Below are positions 46,445 to 57,989 of a DNA stretch of 64,000 nt, in pieces. The DNA lies in contig JAQFVV010012394.1 in the NCBI GenBank assembly GCA_028023455.1, positions 26,359,053-26,423,052 on the forward strand. Reading direction: 5' to 3'. This stretch comes from Epiperipatus broadwayi (taxonomy: Eukaryota > Onychophora > Udeonychophora > Euonychophora > Peripatidae). The position numbers were made by a program, and so were the translations under genes. The notes under the pieces were generated by a model. It did not search any database, was not told the origin of the DNA, and was given only the letters and a program-made list of their open reading frames with translations. Within the stretch, counting starts at the first letter, position 1, and every line of letters starts with the position of its first letter.

Positions 46445-47220
46445 AAAAAATATGCTACTAATATTTGAAGATTTCAAGAGTTAAAATGCAGTATTTTAAT
46501 TATAGGAAAAATCCAATTTGCTTAAATATCATATTCATAAAATACTAGAATGTGTGCACTATTTGTAGACATCAATTACAATTTTATTTATTTAGCAGCA
46601 CAAAAAAAGATACCAATTTCCAGACATGCTGTGCCAATACATTATGATAGATTAATACAAATCCAGTAATTTTACCTCATGAAAATATATATTTTTCTTA
46701 TAGAAAGGGGTATCTTAATTACAGATTAACAAATGCTTAATTTATGTAATTAAAAGGATACTCAGCTGGGCATGGCTGCTCGATGGTGTTGCACACAAAC
46801 ATGTTGTTTACACAGCCAGACTTATGGCTAATACAATAGTTGTCTTGCATTAGCCATTGCAGGCCACTTGATGGCATTGCATGGAAATATTATGACCTGT
46901 TTTGTTCTTTGCAACATTATGCGAAATTCGCACAATTCACAGTTGGCTAACATATTGTCTGAGGGTGGTTAGATTTCAAGTGGCCACAACATTAGAAATC
47001 TCCATAACAGACTAATTTCATTTCTACTTAAATCATGCAGTTTGACTTACTAAGAATAGTCACACCATCCCCACCCTTCCCTACATAACTTGGAATGTGC
47101 AAAACATTGGCAAAGGGTAGGGCTGAACATGATTCAGCCGAAGTCATGTGAAAACACATTTTCATGAGAAAATATATGAGGTAAATAAAATGGCACACTG
47201 CAGCCAGCAGATTTTCAAAT
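46445..47220. other. Non-coding sequence
   Basis: Bases 46,745-46,960 are less AT-rich (CAGCTGGGCATGGCTGCTCG) but no family is recognised. Confidence 0.4.
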
Positions 47221-48666
47221 TGCCAAGGTGATTTTAAACATAGAAAAATGAGTGTGTGTTGATAAAATAAATGTGTGCGTGTTGACAAAATAAATATGTG
47301 CATGTTAAATATTTAAAAAATGATATAGAAAGAAAATGTAAAAACAAAACATGCAATGGCTACTAATTAAAAATCCACAAAAACAACAAGTTGCAATGGC
47401 CATTAATTAAAAGATCTCCAACAACAGGATTAAAAGCTTATCTAAGGAATTTCAACAACAAATATAGCTGGTGGACATAAAAATGACAACAGGTCATCCT
47501 AATAAATAGTCCAGTTTTTTCATCAGACAAACAGTTCAAATAACAGTCCAGTTCAGTTCAGATAACAGTTGAGTTCAGATTAAATCATTCTTCAATCAAT
47601 TCTGTCAATCAGTCCGATGAAACAGCCAACCTGCCCGAGAAAAGTAATGCCTGCCTAACAACCTGAAAATTCTCTGTCAATATCTAACTGTCTTAAAGAA
47701 TAATGCCATAGAATAGTAAGCATTAAATCTCCACAAGAAAACCTCAAATCTAAGTGGTTAGATATATTTCATGTGAAGTAACAACCAGCAAGAAGTCCAC
47801 ATTCAAATCCTAAGTAATAAATAACATTTTTCTTATTCCCATTTCTAAGTAAAGTAGCCATTGCAATAGTTTGAAGCCCCCCAGAGTCAAATGATAATGA
47901 ACTCTATAGCATGCATAAAGAACTGTTGTTGTGTGTGTTTTGAAATGTTGTATATGTGAATATTCTCTGTTATATTATATTGATTTTGCATTCATTTAAG
48001 TGCCCTGTATTATTTAATGCCTGTGTTCTATTCTAGTTTATTATATGAATTCAGAGTATGTGCATAGTTAGTATATGTAATTATCATTATCTAAATTAAT
48101 TAAGTCCTTATAAAAGTATTTAAAAATTACAATAATAAATGTTTAGTTTAAATAAATTATCTTAAACTTAATTTTGTCGGTCAATTCTTTTTACCACTAA
48201 TTGAAGCAACAATTTATTCTATTACAATTGACTGAGCTAGTTATGGGATGCTTAGGTGTTGAATTAGTTGCCATTGTTCAAAGCACATTAATTGCTTTGG
48301 TAATTAACAGGCACCCGGGGTTTACTCTGAAACAAAAAAGTGCTTTGAATGATAGGTGTTGAATTCAACAGTCGAGAAAAAATCTGTTTCCTTCAAATGT
48401 GTCAGTTAGATATATTTCACATATATATATATCTGCTGGATTGGATACAGGTGCTCTTTGAGTACTCTCTTCTCTGCCTAAGGGGCCGTGGTGGAGCAAT
48501 ACGTACATTGCATCAAGTGAAGATCAAATATATTAAAAATAAATTTTCTCATATTTTATATAAAAGTCTTATAATTTTGCCTTCATAAAGTTATTGTACT
48601 AAAGAGTTAAAGTATATAGAGTTTGTTTACCCCCTCAGTGATTGTATAAACCCACCACCCGGCACA
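47221..48666 (+). repeat. 5' LTR
   Basis: About 1.45 kb. Carries the blocks CAACAGGATTAAAAGCTTAT, CCAACAACAGG, GAATTCAGAGTATGTGCATA and TTTTGTCGGTCAATTC shared with the 3' LTR. It lacks about 70 bp present at 52,107-52,180 in the partner and has about 65 bp near 47,905-47,970 that the partner lacks. Confidence 0.8.
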
Positions 48667-48668
48667 AA

Positions 48669-48686
48669 TGGCTATTCCCAATGTAG
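48669..48686 (+). promoter_or_regulatory. Putative primer-binding site
   Basis: TGGCTATTCCCAATGTAG begins two bases after the 5' LTR end. TGG complements a tRNA 3' CCA. I could not name the tRNA. Confidence 0.5.
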
Positions 48687-49128
48687 GGCCGAAAGTCATA
48701 AATGACAGTAATTAAATATTTGTTTTACTGTTTGAAAAATAAAAATTTAAAGAAACGCTAAATTTCATATTTTAAAATGTTATAATTTAAAAAAAATAAT
48801 TGACCAAAACTTTTTTTTATTCTTTAAATGAAAATAAATTTTGATATTTACGTTAGTTAAAATAAATTATTCCGTTAAATTAGAGATAGTTAGATATTTT
48901 GGGTGGAGTTAAAATATTAAGAATAAGTAAAGAAAAAGGACAAGGGGGTGGAATCAGTCATATGTTCCATTTTAAAAATAAATGAATAAACAGTAGTATT
49001 TAAATTTATTTTAACGTAAGCACTAGAAAACAACTTTGAAATTGAAATTTTCGAAAATGGAACCAAAGGAAAGCCTGATATTTTTTTTTAAATCCCCAGT
49101 TACTGGGAAAAAAAAAGAGTGAGACACA

Positions 49129-49930
49129 GATGATGATGAAGATGTTGATGAAGTTGGTAATAGAAATGAAGGAATAAAATAGTGAAATCAAGCAGAGCCA
49201 GAGGGCTACAAACAAAGAAATTAGTGAAGTTAAGCAGGGCCAGCAAACAATAAAGGAAGAAATGATTAGGGAAATGAAGGCAATGAGACATGAGACAACA
49301 GGAAATGTAGATAAAAACCAAGAAGCCATAGAGTTAGATTTTATTAAAGTCAGGATACAGAGAAGGAAGTCGAGGTATTAAGAGATGAAAGTGACAGGAA
49401 GGCGGAAGTAGAAAGTGTACATCAGTCATAGTAGAGCCAGATAGTGTTAAGTATAGTAGTTTGGAAATGAAAATAATAAAGATAGAAGATAATCTAAATG
49501 AGCTGTCACAAGAAACTAAAAATTAAAAGATTAAAGTAAACGTTAGGTTTCGTTTTAAGCATAACATAGATGTAAAACAAAGAGAAGAGTTAAGAGAAAG
49601 AGCAGAGTGTACAATTTTAAGGCTGAGACAGAAGTCATTTAAAAGGCAGTCTTATTTGAGAAGGCTATAATAAATAAATTTTTTCATCCACTGTTATTGA
49701 TATTATTAAAGATAAAGTAGGTCAGTTTGAAGAACTACGGAGTTTTGATGGGTATCAAGGTTTTCTGATTTACAAAGTTGAAAATAGGATGGAATGGGAA
49801 AGATATAAAGCAACAAATTATAAGTGAGAGCTAGACGAAAGGAGAAAGCTCATTTATATTATAGAGTTAGAAGGTAGAAAGAAAGAACCGCCTGACAAAG
49901 TTTAGGAGTTAGTAAATGGACGGAATGTTA
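49129..49930 (+). pseudogene. Gag-like remnant of the LTR element
   Basis: An acidic stretch (DDDEDVDEVGNRNEG) is followed after a shift by a 67-codon frame, 49,178-49,381, with a coiled-coil look: NSEIKQSQRATNKEISEVKQ, then GQQTIKEEMIREMKAMR. Such a coiled coil precedes the capsid region in many arthropod gypsy-type Gag proteins. Further on, FDGYQGFLIYKVENRMEWER and ERRKLIYIIELEG weakly resemble the FDG / W-x2-YK / L-x2-LxG blocks of capsid-like Gag, with in-frame stops. No CCHC knuckle was seen. Gag identity is likely for the coiled coil and tentative for the capsid part. Confidence 0.55.
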
Positions 49931-50119
49931 AAGTAATTGAAATAAACAAAGGACCGGAAATGGACTACAAGTTAAATATACGAACGGAAATGGACTATAA
50001 GTTAAATATAAAACTTTTGCCATAGGTGATAAACTTGAATCTAAAATTTCATTATTTAAAACTAAAAAAAAAAGAAAGGAAATGATGAGTTGTTTACGTA
50101 AAATAACAAGAAGGCTTCA

Positions 50120-50660
50120 TTGAATAAAAGATTTTTTTCTGTCATGCACATATTAATAAAGAAAAGTGTTCATAAATAAATGGGTCAAATTAATGATTTA
50201 AAATAATGTTTGCAGGATTTTTAATCGATGAATAAAATAATGGAAATACATAGAATCAAATCAGGGTAAATAAATATAAAATATATCTAGAAAATAATAA
50301 ATAAAGTAGCATAATAAAATAAAAGTTTTTTTTTGAATACACGCAAGTTAATAAAAGAAAGTTGAATAAATGGTTTAAAGTAATTAAGATAAGAATATCT
50401 GTAGAAAAATAATAATGTAGTGCAATAGAATAAAATAGTTATTTTTTCTGAATACACGCATGTTAATAAAGAAGTTAAATAAATAGTTTAAAAAATAATA
50501 TTGTAAGATTAGGTTAATATAAATAAATATGTTACAATAATGTTCATAATGGTTTAGAATAATATTGTAAGATTAAAATAAATAAATGTGCTGAGATAAT
50601 GTTCGTATGAATTTAAAATAATATTGTAAGGTTAAAATAATATAAATGAAAGTAAATCTA
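50120..50660 (+). repeat. Degenerate internal tandem repeats of the LTR element
   Basis: TACACGCAAGTTAATAAA / TACACGCATGTTAATAAA and AATAATATTGTAAGATTA recur several times, with units of roughly 60-130 bp. Non-coding expansion of the 3' interior. Confidence 0.6.
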
Positions 50661-51716
50661 TGTTTAAGTTAGGAGTGTATTAAGAGATTGTAATTAATTG
50701 AAAGAAGGGTAGCAAGCATAGAAATAAGTTTAATAAAAAATTAAAGCTGTTGGCTGGATGAAAGTAGCACCCATAATGGACTATCAGGGATTACTTCTCA
50801 GGGGAAAGTCCCCATTCTCTTTAAAAATGCACACTGGGAACAACCAGAGTAAGCCATGAATCACGTCTTTGGGGGAGAGTCCCCATATCTCGTATCTCAT
50901 TTCCAAAGCATAAGTTGAATTGGACAGAAGAAGAATCCTGTGATTCTCAGCAACCTTTTCTTTTTCCAAAAGTCCAGTAGAAAAACCAGCAAATGAAGCT
51001 TCATCTCATATGTGTAAGCCGGTGTAAACCAGCAAATTCTGCATCTGCCTCGTTTTAAAATCCCTGTGCCACAAAAATAGTGTTTAGAATCATTGACAGT
51101 AATGTCATCAGCATAAAAGAAGAAACGTATAACCAGACAGATTGCCCTTGGCATGTATAGTTTAGATATAGAAAGTAAACTTAGAGAAATAAAATTCAAG
51201 TAAATATTTTAGAGCTAAGAATTAAAGTTATCAGAGATAAAATGACACATTTTACTATCAAACGGAGGATGGTGTAATGTAACGTTATTGAGCATTCATC
51301 AAAATTGTGTTTACAATTATTAAAATAAAAGGCTCATAAATAACGTGAAGGTTAATATATCAAATAAATTTATAAAAATCTAAAGTTTTTTTTTATTAAA
51401 CAAAATGCAGTTTGCTTTAGAAATGTTAAAACCAACGGTCTAAAGAGTTTTTTCTTATTATTAGTGGTTTAAAATAAAAGTACAAGTAATTAATTTGAAG
51501 AGGGAGGAAGATTTACTCGACAATTAATTAGAAAGTAAATAAAAAGTTGCATGTTATGACCATTCAAGAATAAATCTCTCTCTCTCTTCATTTAAAATAT
51601 TAAAAAAAAAGTAGTTGATTTTCAAATAATTAAAAATATCTCTTTTTCATTTAAGTTAAAGAAAAGGGAAATCTTAAAAACTAAAACTTCATTTTAGAAA
51701 TATATATGTGTGTAAG

Positions 51717-53304
51717 TGCCAAGGTAAATTTAAACATAGCAAAATGAGTGCTTGTTATAAAATAAATGTGTGCGTGTTGATAAAATAAATATGTGCATGT
51801 TAAATATTAAAAAATGATATAGAAAGAAAATGTAAAAACAAAACATGCAATGGCTACTAATTAAAAATCCACAAAAACAACAAGTTGCAATGGCCACTAA
51901 TTAAAAGATCTCCAACAACAGGATTAAAAGCTTATCTAAGGAATTTCAACAACAAATATAGCTGGCAGACATCAAAATGACAACAGGTCATCCTAATAAA
52001 TAGTCCAGTTTTTTCATTGGACAAACAGTTCAGATAACAGTTCAGGTCAGATAACAGTTCAGATTACAGTTGAGTTCAGATTAAATCAGTCTTCAATCCA
52101 TTCAGTCAATCAGTCAATTGATCAGTTGACAATGCAGTGTTAAAAGTCTCAGAATCATAAAACTTTTCTCCAACCCGAGTCCGATGAAACAGCCAATCTG
52201 CCTGAGAAAAGGAATGCCTGCCTAACAACCTGAAAATTCACTGTCAATATCTAACTGTCTTAAAGAATAATGCCATGGAATACTATGCATTAAATCTCCA
52301 CAAGAAAACCTCAAATCTAACTGGTTAGAAATTTTTACGTGAAGTAACAACCAGCAAGAAGTCCACATTCAAATCCTAGGTAATAAATAATATTTTTCTT
52401 ATTCCCATTTCTAAGTAAAGTAGCCAATGAAATAGTTTGAAGCCTCCCAGGGTCAAATTATAATGAACTCTATATATTATATTGATTTCATGTATTCATT
52501 TAAGTGCCCTGTATTATTTAATGCCTGTGTTTTATTCTAGTTTATTATATGAATTCAGAGTATGTGCATAGCTATTATTTACTAAGGCTTTAACCTCAAG
52601 AATATGTGTGTAAAAATGTGATATTAGGGACCTCTACAGGTCTTAACCACAAGCTTACGCTTTGGAAGAAAAGAAGGGAACTTCTTTACTTCAATCTACT
52701 TTCTATTTAAATTATATGTAATTATAATTGCCTAAATTAATTAAGGCCTTATAAAAGTATTTAAAAATTACAATAGTAAATGTTTAGTTTAAATAAATTA
52801 TCTTAAGCTTAATTTTGTCGGTCAATTCTTTTTACCACTAATTGAAGCAACAATTTATTCTATTACAATTGACTGAGCTAGGTATGGGATGATTAGGTGT
52901 TGAATTAGTTGCCATTGTTCAAAGCATGTTAATTGCTTTGGTAATTAACTAGCACCCAGGGTTTACTCTGAAAAAAAAATTGCTTTGAATGATAGCTGTT
53001 GAATTCAACAGTCGAGAAGAAATCTGTTTCCTTCAAATGTGGTCAGTTAAATATATTTTACATATATATCAGCTGGCTTGAATACAGCTGCTCTTTGAGT
53101 ACTCTCTTCTCTGTCTAAGGGACCGCGGTGGAGCAATACATACATTGCATCAGGTGAAGTCAAATATATTAAGAATAAATTATGTCTCATATTTTGTGTA
53201 AAAGTCTTATAATTTTGCCTTCATAAAGCTATTGTATTAAAGAGTTAAAGTATATAGAGTTTGTTTACTCCCTCAGTGATCGTATAAATCCACCACCCAG
53301 CACA
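51717..53304 (+). repeat. 3' LTR with nested family F insert
   Basis: About 1.59 kb, longer than the 5' LTR mainly because of an insertion at 52,577-52,715. Polypurine AAAGAAAAGGGAAA lies about 45 bp upstream of the LTR start, farther than the usual adjacent polypurine tract. Confidence 0.8.
52577..52715 (+). mobile_element. Family F element inside the 3' LTR
   Basis: ATTTACTAAGGCTTTAACC to TCTACTTTCTATTTAAAT is absent from the 5' LTR, where GTGCATAG joins directly to TATGTAATTAT. It matches 31,110-31,265. Short TAT-type direct repeats at the edges could be a target duplication. Confidence 0.75.
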
Positions 53305-53330
53305 ATATATATATATATATATATATGCAA
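53305..53330. repeat. TA dinucleotide repeat
   Basis: About 11 AT units immediately after the 3' LTR. It may hide the target duplication. Confidence 0.8.
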
Positions 53331-53764
53331 ATCAAAACAGTCAATGCTTATCAAACCAAGAATTTTCAATCAGGTATTGAGGCAAACTTTTTTGTAAGTC
53401 AAAGGTAATACCACCTTAAGATATTAATATAGACACTAAATATTGGCATTTGTACTGTAACAAATTGAGATTTTTAATTCATAGAAGTTTAAATAAACAC
53501 CATTAAACATGAAAATATAATCTGATTTGAAAGTTGATTAATAAATAATAATTTTGAAGCTTTCAAACTCCACTGTTACTCATTCTTATGATAAAAATCT
53601 GGATTGTAAATCACATGAAAGCCATCCATATTTATCAACATCTAGAATCTTCAATCTGCTGTCAAGATGATCTTTTATATATATGTAAAGATATAATACA
53701 ATGTTAAGACCATAATACCAACTGATATATTTTTCATTTGCTTGATGTGATATTATTAAATCCA
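53331..53764. other. AT-rich non-coding sequence
   Basis: Nothing recognised. Confidence 0.4.
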
Positions 53765-54180
53765 CTTTTTGCAAAAAATATAACGGTCGGGGAGTTAGTC
53801 TTACCATATCTGCCGTACAGGGCGCCACCAGGCCATTTGAACCTGGAAAATTTATATAGTAGGCAGATACATAAGTTAAAGATTCACATTTTTTTACATA
53901 TATATTTTATTCCGACCATCAGCCCATGCTGCTAGCTCATGGAGACGCAGAGATTTAATATAAAACTTGCTTAAAAGAAATATATTTATATTTTTAAAAA
54001 AAATGAAATAAGCCACTGCCAGTAATTAACACACAAACATTTATTAACGCACATATAAATGAAATTGAGGAATAAAATTTCTTTAGATTCTAATATTAAT
54101 TTTTAAATTTAAATTATTATTTTAAACAGTTCGCACAGATGGACATTTTAATAAATTTTACTTTAGAATGTTGAGTGGGG
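53765..54180 (-). repeat. Family G copy C, 3' segment (minus strand)
   Basis: Read on the minus strand it follows the 3' part of copies A and B in reverse order along the plus strand: AATGTCCATCTGTGC (54,133-54,147 inverse), TTAATTACTGGCAGTGGCTT, and the tRNA-like end GGTTCAAATGGCCTGGTGGC near 53,830. Confidence 0.65.
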
Positions 54181-54547
54181 CCAAAAATATAATAACTGTA
54201 CCGGTATAAATCCACCACGCTTACTCATACACAGTACCCGAGTTCAAACCCAGTCCACGTTTAAGAATAAATTCCCAAAACGCCAACTGAATTCAAACCC
54301 AAACCCCGGCATGACCAACCGATGATGACTTTACACCAGCACAGGGTTATCCCTTTTCTAGCTCAGCTTAGAACATGGACTAAATTCTTACAGTTAATGA
54401 TATATATAGGTTTGTTAGACTATAGATATTGGAACGGTCATTCATGTAACATATATATTTAAGTTGCCAATACAGACAGTAAGTGGCTAAATAGACTTAG
54501 AGAGTAATAAGGTGGAGGACACAAAAATTTAATTAAGTAAATTGTTT

Positions 54548-54662
54548 AATAAGCCAAATATAAAGCATATAAATATAGTGTTAAATAAGACAAATAGAAA
54601 GCACATGAATATAATGTTATATAATAGAAATATACAGCATATAAATATAGTGTTATACAGTA
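54548..54662 (+). repeat. Short tandem repeat, three units
   Basis: Units of about 36-42 bp built on AAGCATATAAATATAGTGTT. Confidence 0.65.
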
Positions 54663-54885
54663 CGGTAAGACTTCATAAATCCTCTTGTATTTGGCTACTA
54701 GTCTTTAGTGAACGTTTTATTTAGTAAACAAACTTATGCCAATAGCTGGGTAGTTAAATGATTGACGGGTGGTTAAAAGAATCAGAGTATTAGAGCATTG
54801 GAAAAAATATTTATCTAAAGATTTTTGTTTACTTATTTTATTTGAATAGGCTCGAGCCGGAACGTAGACGAACAGTTGGAGGATG

Positions 54886-54972
54886 GGTTTATATAAAGAC
54901 GACATAAAGGATAGATGTGCTGGTGGTTTTATATAAATACAACATGGAAGATAGATGAACTGGTGGTTGCCT
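54886..54972 (+). repeat. Short tandem duplication, two units
   Basis: TTTATATAAAGACGACATAA..GATAGATGTGCTGGTGG and TTTATATAAATACAACATGG..GATAGATGAACTGGTGG. Confidence 0.65.
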
Positions 54973-56510
54973 GGATTCAAGAGCCCTACAGTAATCAATT
55001 GCGGTGCATTAACGGAATACCGGGCGGCTTGTACTTTGACAAGGCTTAATGCCCCCAAGTAGCTCCGGGACACGACAACCAGCCGGGGTCATTTCGAACC
55101 CCGGTGATCCAAGAGATTACCGGGAAAGAAACTGCTTTCATTCCCCAATGGTAGTATGGTGAGACGCTAACTTCAGCGAAGGGAAGGCATTGCCACAGAC
55201 ATCCGGACGAGAACTTGAAATGGATTTTTTTAAAGAAATTATATAAAACCTGGAAACTATTTGTCTGTTTCTACGCCACAGGCTGAGATCCTTACCCCAA
55301 TAAAACGTAGCGGACTTAAACTGACGGTGACAACAATAATTAGTTAAATTTACTCTGAAACTCTAACCCTTCGGGTTGACAGGCGGTAGCGATAGTATCA
55401 AATTATGCAATGAATTATTTCTCATATTATACATAACATTAATGAACACTTTGAAACTATTATATATATATTTAAGATTGAAACTTAGATTGTAATTTTA
55501 TAACAACTTAACATAGAATAATAAAGTGATTTAACATTTACTAACTCGGAATGTGAAAGAATATTTAATTCAGAACATGAAATTACTTTTAAATTAGATT
55601 GATCACTATTACACACTAGTTTATACAGAATTGGAAATATTACTATTGGCAATGTTTGTCCATGAAATAAGCAACATAAGAAAAATATAAATGCATTCAG
55701 TTGAAATATTATTACTATTAATTACAATTTTATAAATGATTTCTAAAGACTAAAGCAGAGGGTTAAAAAAAAGAAAAGAAAATTTACTGACGGGTTAAAT
55801 AATAGCATTATAAATGACATAAAAACTTACATGTGATTTGTTTGATTGATAACATTAAGCACGGAAGAAAATTAAAGTTCGTGTAACAAAGTTACTGTTC
55901 TTTCTTCATCCAGCTTGGCTTGTGACGAACGTAGGCGCGCATTTTTGAAAGTTATTTGTACGGCATAGTAAATTTTGAGATTGGAAGTTGGAAATTCTGA
56001 AGAATATGAAACATGATCAAACAGCGGCACGAGGATCCATATTGGCGGGCAGAGACCAGCTCCTGGCACTTAGCCCATCAACATTGCGATTCACTGGTAA
56101 ACTTCTTAATAATAAGGTTTGAATTATACTCAACTGCTGTGTTGTCTCGAGACTACTTCTCTCACACACGACCCAAGTTAGAATGTAAGTTTTTTCTAGA
56201 ATTTGCCACTGCTGACCTTCCCGACTTGTTTTTGTTTTAGGCTCCGCCTACTTTCTCTAGCCTCTAGCGATGCAGCTTGACCAACCATCAATTATCTGTT
56301 TTTAGCAATCTTTTAATTTAATACGCTATTTTTAAATTGACATAATAATTACATATAAAAATTCCTTACTAATTTTGAATACAACTTAATTGCTCTGTTC
56401 ATTTGTGCAATTAGATTTTAATTAAAAACACTGATCAAAGGAATGTGATTTTTGATCAGTATTTTTAAACGACTTTATACAATTTTAAAACTAAAATTTA
56501 AAACAAATAC

Positions 56511-56684
56511 GCCCGCACTGAAACTTTAAATTAATTTACAAATTCGCAAACCACGCACACACAAATATTATTTCATGGTTTGCGACATTTATATACGGCA
56601 TCTTTACATATTGATTGATAAACTATAGAATATATAACTAATTTTTATTATAAATTAAAATAGACAAAATCTCACTGCGGGCGA
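56511..56684. mobile_element. Small TIR MITE with GC-rich ends
   Basis: The left end CGCCCGCACTGAAACTTT and right end (inverse) CGCCCGCAGTGAGATTTT match at 15 of 18 positions. Inside, TCGCAAACCACG and CATGGTTTGCGA form a second inverted pair. Length 174 bp. The target duplication is unclear. Confidence 0.6.
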
Positions 56685-56740
56685 ACAGTAGTTTGAATTA
56701 CCGTACATAAAAACACCTGAAACGAAGATCGGTTCTCCGA

Positions 56741-57200
56741 TCTGTCTGTTTCAATAGGCTACATAGATTACACAGTTAAAATCTTTTCAAACAAGCATTC
56801 AATCTCAGACTAAAAGTTTGCAGCCAAACCAACGCCTGCTTCCAGGTATATAGTCGCTACCAATGCAATATAAAGAAACTAGCATAAAACCATGCTGATA
56901 GGAATGTGCATCTGACAGTGTGATATTATTTGAGGGACATGATCCTCATCCAGTACAGGAATGTGCATCTGTCTGGCAAAGGAATCATGTATATAAAATA
57001 ATTAAAAAGAAATGCTATGTATGGGGGGAGAGCGGACTTAATGCTGACTTATAGTCCCCATCCATAGAGCTAAAAAGAGGTCAATGGCACAGGAAATACA
57101 TCTGCATCCATTACAATGCAATGACTACATTTTTGGGTCATGCATTCAATTGGGCTTTGCCCTGTATATTAAACATGCTTCACATTACATTGATATAAAC
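56741..57200 (-). repeat. Family G copy C, 5' segment (minus strand)
   Basis: The minus strand shows ACATTCCTATCAGCATGG, ATTGCATTGGTAGCGACTAT, and CACATTCCTGTACTGGATGA, TTCCTTTGCCAGACAGATGC, in the order seen at 60,900-61,280. Confidence 0.7.
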
Positions 57201-57204
57201 ACCC

Positions 57205-57720
57205 ATATATCCCTCCACCAGCATCGATCTAACTGTAAGACAAATAGCCTGAAATTAAAACCCATTCAAAATAAAGATAAACGATTAAAATATAATGTCA
57301 TTGATGGAATTGCAGAGGGAAATTTACAAGAAACCCAATGGCATTCATCATAAGATGCTGCATTGACACCTATAACTTTAAAAAATTTTTGAATAAATAC
57401 ATTTTTAGATACTCAACGTGAAGTATCATATTTACCGAATATCTATATATTTTAACCAATATGAAAATAAAAAAATAATTAAACATTAATGAATCTATGC
57501 AGTCATCTATACCCAACTTAAATTTAATGCATTAAAATAATTTAGTCAATAAATAAAAAAAAATGGAAATGATTAAATCAGCAAACTCAAAATATTTAAA
57601 ATTAAATATCAATAATTGATTTTAAAATCTTAAGTCAGATTAAAGTTCATTTTAAAATTTAGGTTTAGCTTGTCAAATCTTAACAAAAGTTCTTAATTAT
57701 TTTTTATTTTTTTAATTTTT
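57205..57720. other. AT-rich non-coding sequence, probable intron
   Basis: No repeat recognised. It ends in a long T-rich tract immediately upstream of the exon at 57,724. Confidence 0.5.
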
Positions 57721-57723
57721 CAG

Positions 57724-57922
57724 TTCATGTCTTACAGTAGAAGAGCTCCCAGTTCCTGCTGCCAATTCCCGCGAAGACTTTATTAGTTATAATTTCATAG
57801 AAGACTGGTCTGTTGTTCATACCATAGTTCTCAATCCGGAGGCTGCCTTAGCTGGTTCAATCCTGGTACTATTTAATTGCAGTATCCATATGATTCGGAG
57901 TCTGCAACAGTATCATTCGTAA
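57724..57922 (+). CDS. Terminal exon of an unidentified host protein
   Basis: A T-rich tract of about 30 bases and CAG (57,721-57,723) form a strong acceptor. After one base completing a split codon, 65 codons run open from 57,725 to a TAA at 57,920-57,922. The exon is clearly less AT-rich than its flanks, with varied codons and a balanced residue mix: CLTVEELPVPAANSREDF, SYNFIEDWSVVHTIVLNPEA, AALAGSILVLFNCSIHMIR, then a short basic tail ending QQYHS. The AALAGSILVLFNCSIHM stretch could be a membrane helix or a buried strand. The other two frames are closed early. I do not recognise the family. Other exons would lie upstream on the plus strand; none could be linked. CATTC|GTAATT could alternatively be a weak donor, making this internal. 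Confidence 0.65.
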
Positions 57923-57950
57923 TTCAACAGTCATTTCATTTTTAAATAAG

Positions 57951-57986
57951 TGAGAGAGGGTGACAAGTGCGTCTTATCACCCCTCT
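57951..57986 (+). other. Stem-loop just after the exon
   Basis: GAGAGAGGGTGA and TCACCCCTCTC pair around a short loop. It may be a 3' UTR structure if the exon is terminal. Confidence 0.45.
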
Positions 57987-57989
57987 CAA

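Larger units (their letters stand above)
47221..53304 (+). mobile_element. Non-autonomous LTR retrotransposon (gypsy-like)
   Basis: Two long direct repeats (47,221-48,666 and 51,717-53,304) flank a 3.05-kb interior. Both start TGCCAAGGT and end CACCACCCRGCACA, the TG..CA ends expected of LTRs. Two bases after the 5' LTR, TGGCTATTCCCAATGTAG is positioned as a tRNA primer-binding site. The interior holds a gag-like remnant but no protease, reverse transcriptase, RNase H or integrase motif. Transposition would have needed enzymes supplied in trans. Several indels separate the LTRs, so it is not recent. No 5-bp target duplication is clear; the right flank is a TA run. Confidence 0.8.
54181..56740. 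other. About 2.5-kb insertion splitting family G copy C
   Basis: Family G sequence stops near 54,180 and resumes near 56,741. The inserted DNA is less AT-rich in places (54,990-55,400 and 55,860-56,280) and contains short tandem repeats and a TIR MITE. Near 56,185-56,240 there is a 56-bp intron-like unit (GAAT|GTAAGT to TTTTGTTTTAG|GC), but the flanking frames are short and unrecognised. An inverse repeat CCGGGGTCATTTCGAACCCCGG-type T-arm lies near 55,084. No transposon proteins were found. Confidence 0.5.

Noticed and set aside
49006-49329. 107-codon minus-strand open frame
   Set aside because: It is the antisense of the purine-rich gag-like coiled-coil region; the hydrophobic composition follows from that.
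55075-55125. T-arm-like inverse repeat around TTTCGAACCCC as a tRNA gene
   Set aside because: No matching A box, anticodon arm or acceptor stem around it.
56013-56240. 75-codon plus-strand frame in a less AT-rich region with a GTAAGT donor
   Set aside because: Joining across the 56-bp intron-like unit adds only a few codons before a stop, and no homology is recognised. Recorded as an oddity of the insertion, not a gene.
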